Shown: positions 32,087-37,813 of the stretch, piece by piece
How positions within the stretch are numbered: the first letter of the stretch is position 1
How the letters are laid out: the number at the start of each line of letters is the position of its first letter
Source: Candidatus Woesearchaeota archaeon
GTDB taxonomy: Archaea; Nanobdellota; Nanobdellia; Woesearchaeales; GW2011-AR4
Assembly: GCA_016192985.1 (NCBI GenBank)
Contig: JACPTC010000042.1
Coordinates: 1-39,583, forward strand
DNA length: 39,583 nt
Reading direction: 5' to 3'
Notes under the pieces: generated by a model
What the model was told of the DNA's origin: nothing
Seen by the model: only the letters and a program-made list of their open reading frames with translations
Database searches by the model: none
Program-made: the position numbers and the translations under genes

Positions 32087-32166
32087 TACTATTTAAATAT
32101 TTTGGATTTTTGGTTTATCATTAAATGCAACAAAAATTTTTAAATAAACCTTTATTTGCAATACCT

Positions 32167-32745
32167 ATGAAAGAGAAAAAAGAAAAGAAGAAATGGGGCC
32201 TTATAGTCCTAATAATTATTATAATGATAGGCACCAGCTTTAGCTTTGTGCTTGTTGGATTCCAGCCTCAGAAAGATGTTGTGAGGTATAATGACTTAAA
32301 GTTTGTAAAGCACCCAGATAGGTGGGAAGCGAAAATAAAAGACAGGAATGCTGCCTTCAGCTTTTTGCCTAATGAAGTGGAGGATATTCCTGCATCAGGC
32401 GACATTGCATCAAGGCTGCAAAACCGATTGGAGATAGATGTTACATCTGATTCAAACAGTACCTATAAAGAAGCAATAGCGGTTGCCCAGCATCAAATGG
32501 GATTGACTTTGTCACAGTACAATATTTATGTTAGGAGGGGATTTACCTCAAATAACACTTTCAATTTGCCAATTATAACCTGTAGCGATTCAACTGCAGC
32601 TGTGCCTGTTGTGTATTTTAGGCATGGCAATGTAACAGGAGTTAGTCTTGAAAATAACTGCATTATCGCAGCAGCCTCGATAAATAATGATTTTATCAAG
32701 GTGAAGGACAAGTTGCTTTATGCACTATTGGGAGTTGCGAAATAA
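32167..32745 (+). CDS. Membrane-anchored ectodomain protein A, unknown family
   Basis: 192-residue protein not recognised by name. The N-terminus is basic (MKEKKEKKKWG), followed by one membrane segment (LIVLIIIIMIGTSFSFVLVG) and a folded ectodomain of about 155 residues with two cysteines (ITCSDS and ENNCII). The ectodomain is paralogous to that of the next gene: FLPNEVEDI matches YSPNDLKDI, LPIITCSD matches IPIVTCED, and NNCI...KVKDKLLYALL matches DNCI...LVKGVDRVLYNLY. ATG at 32167 follows TTTTAAATAA (32137-32146) by about 25 nt, so the mRNA is probably leaderless; an ATG at 32125 is less likely. Its stop overlaps the next start (TAATG). It is divergent from the PadR operon. Confidence 0.72.
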   Translation: MKEKKEKKKWGLIVLIIIIMIGTSFSFVLVGFQPQKDVVRYNDLKFVKHPDRWEAKIKDRNAAFSFLPNEVEDIPASGDIASRLQNRLEIDVTSDSNSTYKEAIAVAQHQMGLTLSQYNIYVRRGFTSNNTFNLPIITCSDSTAAVPVVYFRHGNVTGVSLENNCIIAAASINNDFIKVKDKLLYALLGVAK

Positions 32746-33569
32746 TGGACCAAAGAAGAAGGTTAGAGATTCTGAAAGGCAGCTTCGAGTCTGGAACTAT
32801 AGGGAAAGAAGAGTATGATAAATTGAAAGAAAAACTAGAACCCCAAGTTAAACAGTTCAATGAAAATCTGGAGGAAACCAAAAATGCAGATGAGCACGAA
32901 AGCCCAAAAAAGTATTCCGAAAAAACTTTGATTATAAGCATTGGCGTTATTATATCTTTGCTTGCTGCCATACTGGCGTTCAGCTTTATTAACAAGCAAC
33001 AGCCAAAAACCTTGGAGGAGTTGCATGTTCTGAACTTGAAAGGCAAGCTGAATCCTTCTCAAGGATATGTCTACAAAGGAGTTTACAGCTTTGTATCTCT
33101 CGATAATCAATGGTATACCCAACTTACATCCCCAAAAGGGACTAAGACATACAGCCTGGCTTTGCGTTACTCTCCCAATGATTTAAAAGACATAGTAATA
33201 GAAGGTCAACTCGATTCAAAACTTTTTGATAATAAAAGCGAATTTTATTATACCTTTAACCCAATTGGAAAAGAATTATCATTCGTCACATTGGCAGTAG
33301 CGGATTTCAGTACACATATGGCAAGGGTATTCGAAAAAATGCCTATTGCCGCATGCGACAGAAATGAGACAGAGCCCTGCAAAACAATACCAATCGTAAC
33401 TTGCGAGGACAATGATAAGCTGGTGCTTTATGTGAAAGAATCCCCAAGGTTCAGGGTTTATTATAATGATAACTGCATTGTTGTAGAGGGAAATAATTTT
33501 GATTTGGTAAAAGGAGTTGATAGGGTTTTATACAACCTTTATAATATAATGGAGCAGGAAGAAGTATAA
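32745..33569 (+). CDS. Membrane-anchored ectodomain protein B with SHOCT-like N-terminus
   Basis: 274-residue protein. Residues 1-30 (RRRLEILKGSFESGTIGKEE, then YDKLKEKL) resemble the SHOCT oligomerisation motif. A charged linker, one membrane helix (about 60-82, TLIISIGVIISLLAAILAFSF) and an ectodomain of about 185 residues follow. The ectodomain is homologous to the upstream protein and has four cysteines; two (VTCEDND and NDNCIVV) are shared with the paralogue and may form a disulfide. The gene overlaps the previous one by 1 nt and the methyltransferase follows after 2 nt. Function unknown; the context suggests a link with the PadR-ABC system (inference). Confidence 0.75.
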   Translation: MDQRRRLEILKGSFESGTIGKEEYDKLKEKLEPQVKQFNENLEETKNADEHESPKKYSEKTLIISIGVIISLLAAILAFSFINKQQPKTLEELHVLNLKGKLNPSQGYVYKGVYSFVSLDNQWYTQLTSPKGTKTYSLALRYSPNDLKDIVIEGQLDSKLFDNKSEFYYTFNPIGKELSFVTLAVADFSTHMARVFEKMPIAACDRNETEPCKTIPIVTCEDNDKLVLYVKESPRFRVYYNDNCIVVEGNNFDLVKGVDRVLYNLYNIMEQEEV

Positions 33570-33571
33570 AT

Positions 33572-34162
33572 ATGGAACATTATTATTCTGAGCAACAAAA
33601 ATCTTTTATGAATTTAAAAAAAATAAAACAAAAAATAAATGGTAAAAAATTTGAGTTTTATACTGGATCAGGAGTTTTTTCAAAAGAAGGAGTTGACAAG
33701 GGAACTTTATTATTGGCAGAGAGCATGGTTGTTCAGCAAAATTCCAATGTTCTTGATATAGGCTGCGGCATCGGCGTTCTTGGAATTGTTGCTGCAAAGA
33801 TTTTTAATGCCAATATTGCGATGAGTGATATTAATAAAAGGGCTATTATGTTAGCTAAAATGAACATTAAACTAAATAAAGCAAAAGCTGAAATTTATCA
33901 AGGCAACTTATACGAAAAAATAAAAGACAAGAATTTTGATGTGATTTTATCAAATCCTCCGCAGACAGCCGGAAAGGGTACTTGCTTTAAGTTGATAGAG
34001 CAGTCAAAAGAGCATCTAAAAACTAATGGGAACATCCAATTGATTGCAAGACATAACAAAGGCGGAAAATCATTGAGCAAGAAGATGGAAGAGGTTTTTG
34101 GAAACGTAAAAGTCATTGCAAAGAAATCAGGTTATTGGGTTTATGTGAGTGTGAAGGAATAA
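33572..34162 (+). CDS. RsmC/MTS-type SAM-dependent methyltransferase
   Basis: 196-residue methyltransferase of the COG2813 type. Motif I is NVLDIGCGIGVLGIVAA, and the NPPQ motif (DVILSNPPQTAGKG) is typical of enzymes that methylate exocyclic amino groups of bases in RNA, or glutamine/adenine. The family segment FYTGSGVFSKEGVDKGTLLLAE precedes motif I as in RsmC. A tRNA or rRNA guanine-N2 target is likely but not proven. It is third in a plus-strand run with the two ectodomain genes (1-nt overlap, then 2-nt gap), although a functional tie to them is not evident. Confidence 0.88.
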   Translation: MEHYYSEQQKSFMNLKKIKQKINGKKFEFYTGSGVFSKEGVDKGTLLLAESMVVQQNSNVLDIGCGIGVLGIVAAKIFNANIAMSDINKRAIMLAKMNIKLNKAKAEIYQGNLYEKIKDKNFDVILSNPPQTAGKGTCFKLIEQSKEHLKTNGNIQLIARHNKGGKSLSKKMEEVFGNVKVIAKKSGYWVYVSVKE

Positions 34163-34283
34163 AATGGATAACACGGTACTGTTAAAAAGGGTAGAGTAGT
34201 TAAAGATATCCTTAAAAATTAAAATATAAATATTTATTGATTTTCAGCCTTTTAAATAAAGAAAATAAACGAAAAACAAAAAC

Positions 34284-35117
34284 TCAGGCATTGATCGCAG
34301 TCATAACATCCTTCGCAATGTTGTTTTTCTTAAATCTGCCGTCTTGCAGCTTTTCCAATGAAAGCTTTGCAGCCTTTATCCCGCTCAGGAACATTCCCCC
34401 AAATATTGGCCCCATTCTTGGCAACCCGGCAACTGAATTGGCTGCCATCCCTGCAACGATCAAGTTTGGAAAAACTTCCCTTGTGTTTTGCACTGTTGCA
34501 ATTTCAGCCTTCTCAACCCACATAGAGCCTTCATGCCCGACAAAGCCTCCTTTAATAGGCTTTATTTTCTCATTTACAATCTTGCAGACTTCTGCATTGT
34601 GGCCTGTTGCGTCGATCACAAGCTTGCTTTCTACCGATAAAGGATCAATGCATTCAGCAGTCAAGTGAGCCACTTGCGTCCAGTTGATAACAACACCGTG
34701 CAGCCCGTCATTTCTGTAAATAACATCCTGCACTTTAACAGAGTTAAGCATCTTTGCTCCATGCTCAAATGCTTGTGCAAGAAGCTTTGCCGTTACATAA
34801 TAGCTGTCCGCAATGTACAAACTGCCTTGTTTCTGCATCTTTATTCCAAAAGCTTCCAAAAACTTGTTTGCAGGCTCCTCAACAACTATCTTTGGAAACA
34901 GCATGCCGCCTTGCCACATTCCTCCTCCTGCTTTGATGTCTTTCTCTATAATCAAAGTCTTAATACCTTCCCTTGCGAGCAGTAAAGCTGCTGTTGCCCC
35001 TGCAGGGCCGCCTCCAACAATCGCAACATCAGTTTCAGCGTATTCAGAAAAATCTTTCATAAAATTTTCAAGAATTGCCCTTGTTATATCTACTTCTCTT
35101 ACTTTGCTGTTTATCAC
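34284..35117 (-). CDS. thi4: Thiazole synthase Thi4 (Cys at the sulfur-donor position)
   Basis: 277-residue Thi4, which builds the ADP-thiazole of thiamine from NAD and glycine. The dinucleotide-binding VAIVGGGPAGATAALLLA lies at residues 31-48. KAGGGMWQGGMLF, VIDATGHNAEV and the C-terminal GLPRMGPIFGGMFLSG are family marks. At the site that is Cys205 in yeast (sulfur donor, ...C-MDP) and His in methanococcal sulfide-using enzymes (...H-VDP), this protein has C156 in AEC-IDPL. It may therefore be a single-turnover, self-sacrificing type (inference). GTG at 35117 is chosen, with GAGGTGG 5 nt upstream; a frame start at 35126 overlaps that site. Confidence 0.92.
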   Translation of the reverse strand: MINSKVREVDITRAILENFMKDFSEYAETDVAIVGGGPAGATAALLLAREGIKTLIIEKDIKAGGGMWQGGMLFPKIVVEEPANKFLEAFGIKMQKQGSLYIADSYYVTAKLLAQAFEHGAKMLNSVKVQDVIYRNDGLHGVVINWTQVAHLTAECIDPLSVESKLVIDATGHNAEVCKIVNEKIKPIKGGFVGHEGSMWVEKAEIATVQNTREVFPNLIVAGMAANSVAGLPRMGPIFGGMFLSGIKAAKLSLEKLQDGRFKKNNIAKDVMTAINA

Positions 35118-35167
35118 AAAAACCACCTCAAAATTAGATTATTTTTGTAGTTTAAATAGTTTTTGAC

Positions 35168-35524
35168 TTACAATTCTTTAACTCCTTCCTTTGTCACAGC
35201 CATCAGCCTTATCCCAACTCCTAGCTTTAGCAAAGCGGATAAAACAGCCATATGCTCCTTTCCATTTCCAGAAACAAGATTCAAAGCAATTTCCAAATCC
35301 GTAAACTTCCCTCTGAGGCTTTTTTGTATTTCATCAATAAGTTCAAAAGCAGGCTTTTGGAAATCAACAACTGTGAAATTAATATTTTTCTCCGATTTAA
35401 AATTTTTTTTGCCGAATTCATTTGTGATCAAAAATATATTTTTCCAATCACCCTCATTAATTAATCTTGCTACATGAGCCCAGCTTTTCTCGCCAGATGA
35501 AAGGCAAGCAACTAAATCAGTCAT
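35168..35524 (-). CDS. Small Rossmann-like (CARF-like) protein, unknown
   Basis: 118-residue protein. It starts TDLVACLSSGEKSWAHVARL and has FLITNEFGKKNF, then a C-terminal ALNLVSGNGKEHMAVLSALL and KLGVGIRLMAVTKEGVKEL. The first strand-loop and the late NLVSGNGKEHMA resemble the ligand loops of CARF domains (typically N-x-T-G-G-T-K), which bind cyclic oligoadenylates, but here there is no effector domain and no CRISPR locus in the window. A small archaeal conserved protein with this fold seems likely; the CARF link is only a resemblance. It is transcribed in the same direction as thi4, 50 nt upstream of it. Confidence 0.65.
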   Translation of the reverse strand: MTDLVACLSSGEKSWAHVARLINEGDWKNIFLITNEFGKKNFKSEKNINFTVVDFQKPAFELIDEIQKSLRGKFTDLEIALNLVSGNGKEHMAVLSALLKLGVGIRLMAVTKEGVKEL

Positions 35525-35584
35525 AGATTATTGGAGTCACCTAGATATATTAATGTTTTTATTGCGATAATCTATATCAAAGAA

Positions 35585-35809
35585 TCACCGTATCTCATAA
35601 ACTAGGCTGACAGATGCTGACACATCAAGCTTTTGCGGGTTAATGGCAGTTGAAGGCGCTGATGCATCTGCTTTTTCGAGCAAAGCGCCTCGTGTGTAGA
35701 TATCAAAAGGCTGATAGTAAAAGCTTCATTCGGAAATGCTTACAGGCTTCAGCAAGTTGACTCCTAACCCCACAGCAAGAATTGACGTCAAATAATTTTT
35801 TTGTTCCAT
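35585..35809 (-). pseudogene. Small exported-type protein gene interrupted by TGA
   Basis: A strong Shine-Dalgarno AAGGAGGTC lies before ATG 35809-35807. The frame reads MEQKNYLTSILAVGLGVNLL, then KPVSISE, a TGA at codon 28 (35728-35726), then SFYYQPFDIYTRGALLEKAD, ASAPSTAINPQKLDVSASVS, LVYEIR and TGA (35587-35585). Apart from the internal TGA the 74 codons read like one small protein with a hydrophobic N-terminus. Genuine genes here (topA, tag's upstream regulator, DUF99) end with TGA, so general read-through is unlikely. It follows the 109-residue membrane protein gene by 23 nt. It is either a point-mutated pseudogene or a 27-residue hydrophobic peptide. The rest of 35525-35584 holds nothing clear. 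Confidence 0.55.
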
Positions 35810-35832
35810 TTTTGACCTCCTTGATTCTTTAT

Positions 35833-36162
35833 TTAATCCCCTTTTTTAAAAGTAAGGTACTCTGTTAGCAAATACAACAAAGCTATTGATAATGCCCCAC
35901 CTAAAAACCACAAGTAAGCAGTGTTTGTAACCAAATTCATATTTAAAGCTGCAGATGCCTGCTTTGCAGCTATATTCTCCCCAAATGACTGTGCGGCAAT
36001 TGCCGCTTCTTGCGCCATTGCAGCGCTATTCTTTGTTGTTTGAAAAGCTGCTAGTCTTTGGTTTAAATTAAAATCAATATATTTAATAATAAACAATGTA
36101 TACACCAAAACAACAAAAATAAAAAATAACAAAATGCCTTTGATTACTCTTTCGGAAATCAT
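35833..36162 (-). CDS. Small membrane protein, unknown
   Basis: 109-residue protein with membrane segments at about residues 8-28 (KGILLFFIFVVLVYTLFII) and 80-100 (TAYLWFLGGALSIALLYLL), and between them an alanine- and glutamine-rich helix (AMAQEAAIAAQSFGENIAAK) that may be a coiled coil outside or between membranes. I do not recognise it. Its ATG at 36162 lies inside the 5' end of the divergent site-2 protease gene (29-nt overlap), which is unusual. A small gene with a strong Shine-Dalgarno sequence follows, now interrupted by TGA. Confidence 0.65.
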   Translation of the reverse strand: MISERVIKGILLFFIFVVLVYTLFIIKYIDFNLNQRLAAFQTTKNSAAMAQEAAIAAQSFGENIAAKQASAALNMNLVTNTAYLWFLGGALSIALLYLLTEYLTFKKGD

Positions 36163-36724
36163 TGACCTTGTCCTTATGACCTTTTTCGTGGGTTACATAT
36201 TTTCTGATATGATTCCAGTCAGAAGAGAATCTTATGATCCCTTGCTTCATTACAGCAAGAGATTTGATTTTGAAAGTTTGAAATTTGCAGTTATGGCAAC
36301 AGCCCCTGCAATTATTCTTCATGAGCTTGCCCATAAGTTTGTTGCTCTTGGTTTTGGCTTGGACGCAATATTCTTCGCCTTTTACAGGAACTCATTTACC
36401 CTAATTCTTGGGATATTCACCATTATCTCAAAATTAACGGGATTTGGATTTATGTTCTTTGTGCCGGGGTTTGTTGCAATAAGCGGCACTGGCACAAACC
36501 TTCAGTTTGCTCTTGCGGCGCTTGCAGGACCTCTGGTTAACTTATGCTTATGGCTGGGAGCCTGGCATTTGCTTAAATACAAAAAATACAGGAAGAAACA
36601 TCATCTTTTATTGATTTTAACGCAAAGGATTAATATGTTCCTGTTCATATTCAACATGCTGCCTATTCCTGGCTTTGACGGCTACAAGGTTTTCACAGGA
36701 CTGATAAGGGCATTTATCGGTTAA
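36134..36724 (+). CDS. Site-2-protease-like membrane metalloprotease (M50)
   Basis: 196-residue membrane protein of the archaeal M50 group. The zinc motif HELAH (residues 63-67) lies in a membrane segment (TAPAIILHELAHKFVALG). A second conserved segment AALAGPLVNLCLWLGAWHLL and the third-ligand motif NMLPIPGFDGYKVF are present near the C-terminus. It would cut other proteins within the membrane; the substrate is unknown. There is no PDZ or CBS domain. The start at 36134 overlaps head to head with the 109-residue gene on the other strand. The GDT1-like gene follows 31 nt downstream. Confidence 0.88.
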   Translation: MPLITLSEIIDLVLMTFFVGYIFSDMIPVRRESYDPLLHYSKRFDFESLKFAVMATAPAIILHELAHKFVALGFGLDAIFFAFYRNSFTLILGIFTIISKLTGFGFMFFVPGFVAISGTGTNLQFALAALAGPLVNLCLWLGAWHLLKYKKYRKKHHLLLILTQRINMFLFIFNMLPIPGFDGYKVFTGLIRAFIG

Positions 36725-36755
36725 GTTTTTATACTTTAAAAATAATTAAAGTAAA

Positions 36756-37322
36756 ATGCCAGAAGCATTTTTCATTGCATTGTTCTTCACATTTATTTCA
36801 GAGATAGCAGACAAAACACAGCTTGTTATTCTTGGGCTTGCACTCAAATACAAAGCAGCTTTGCAGGTTTTCCTAGGAGCTCTTATTGCACACTCATTTA
36901 TGGACGGAATTGCAATTCTGCTAGGCTATTTTTTTGGCTTTCAATTTAACACTGCTCTGCTAAAAATAATAATTGGTGTTTCATTCATATTTTTGGGGAT
37001 TTACGGCTTGATGAAGCATTATATGCAAGGAGCAAAGAAAGAAAAAAGGAAAATTGAAGGCAAAATGCCGTTTGCAGTTGCATTTCTGACTGTTTTGGCA
37101 AGCGAGTTTGGCGACAAAACCCAGATAAGTTCCGGGCTGCTGGCTGCAAAGTATTTGCTGCCTTGGCATATTTTGATTGGCGTAATTTTGGCACTTATCT
37201 TAGCCATTGGCCTGAATGTTTTTGTAGGCGCAAAAATAGCAAAAAAATTGCCAGCAAAAGCAATAAAGGCTGCAGCCTCTGTTTTGTTTATTCTATTTGG
37301 AATCATTAGTTTATTTGCCTAA
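36756..37322 (+). CDS. GDT1/TMEM165-family cation transporter (UPF0016)
   Basis: 188-residue membrane protein with six predicted helices in two inverted halves. Each half has the family's acidic motif: SEIADKTQ (residues 15-22) and SEFGDKTQ in the second. Relatives (GDT1, TMEM165, bacterial MneA/MntX) move Mn2+ or Ca2+ out of the cytoplasm in exchange for protons. A basic cytoplasmic loop (GAKKEKRKIEGK) joins the halves. TTTTATACTTTAAAAATAA lies 5-30 nt before the ATG. The 3' end overlaps the pterin dehydratase gene by 12 nt tail to tail. The metal is not known. Confidence 0.92.
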   Translation: MPEAFFIALFFTFISEIADKTQLVILGLALKYKAALQVFLGALIAHSFMDGIAILLGYFFGFQFNTALLKIIIGVSFIFLGIYGLMKHYMQGAKKEKRKIEGKMPFAVAFLTVLASEFGDKTQISSGLLAAKYLLPWHILIGVILALILAIGLNVFVGAKIAKKLPAKAIKAAASVLFILFGIISLFA

Positions 37323-37634
37323 TTTCTCAATCTTGGCAGCGACAATAAAATCATTTTCTGACAAGCCATTTATCGCATGTGTCCAAAGCTCAATCTCGAC
37401 CTTGTTATAATGCACGCAAAAATCAGGATGATGATGCTCCTGCTCAGCAATCCCGGCAACAGCATTGACAAACTTCATCGCCTCAAGAAAATTCTTAAAT
37501 TTGAACTTTTTGTATAAATGTCCGTCTTTTAAAGTCCATGTTGGGATTTCTTTAAACAATTCGTTTATTTCTGATTCTCCCAATGGCGGAGTTCCAGCCT
37601 CGCAAGGAACGCATTTCTTGTTTGACAGTTCCAT
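37311..37634 (-). CDS. phhB: Pterin-4a-carbinolamine dehydratase
   Basis: 107-residue PCD/DCoH-like enzyme that dehydrates 4a-hydroxytetrahydrobiopterin. The family core is intact: EIPTWTLKDGHLYKKFKF, FVNAVAGIAEQEHHHPDF with the catalytic histidines, NKVEIELWTHAINGLSENDF. The length is normal. No aromatic amino acid hydroxylase is in the window; in archaea these proteins may instead serve molybdopterin or other pterins (known suggestion for the family, not shown here). It is convergent with the GDT1 gene (12-nt overlap) and divergent from pyrG over a 179-nt promoter region. Confidence 0.95.
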   Translation of the reverse strand: MELSNKKCVPCEAGTPPLGESEINELFKEIPTWTLKDGHLYKKFKFKNFLEAMKFVNAVAGIAEQEHHHPDFCVHYNKVEIELWTHAINGLSENDFIVAAKIEKLGK

Positions 37635-37782
37635 AATATTTTTGAATTTGTCAAAATATTTAAAATTATTTGTTTCGCTGTTTATTTGTAATTTTTGCGG
37701 ATTAAAAATGACAAAATTATAAACTTATCTATCTATATTTTCCATATTGAAAATAATTTTAGCTTATTCATTAAACCATAAA

Positions 37783-37792
37783 TTATAAATAA
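37783..37792 (+). promoter_or_regulatory. TATA box of pyrG
   Basis: TTATAAATAA, about 26 nt before the ATG at 37814, as expected for a leaderless archaeal transcript that begins at or next to the start codon. Confidence 0.6.
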
Positions 37793-37813
37793 GACTTGTT
37801 TCATTTCCAAGTA

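Noticed and set aside
22783-35809. TGA read as an amino acid (Trp or selenocysteine) genome-wide
   Set aside because: topA, the EF-hand regulator, DUF99 and the acyl-CoA synthetase all end at TGA where their families end, so TGA is a working stop; the two interrupted frames are better explained by mutation, alternate starts or sequence error.
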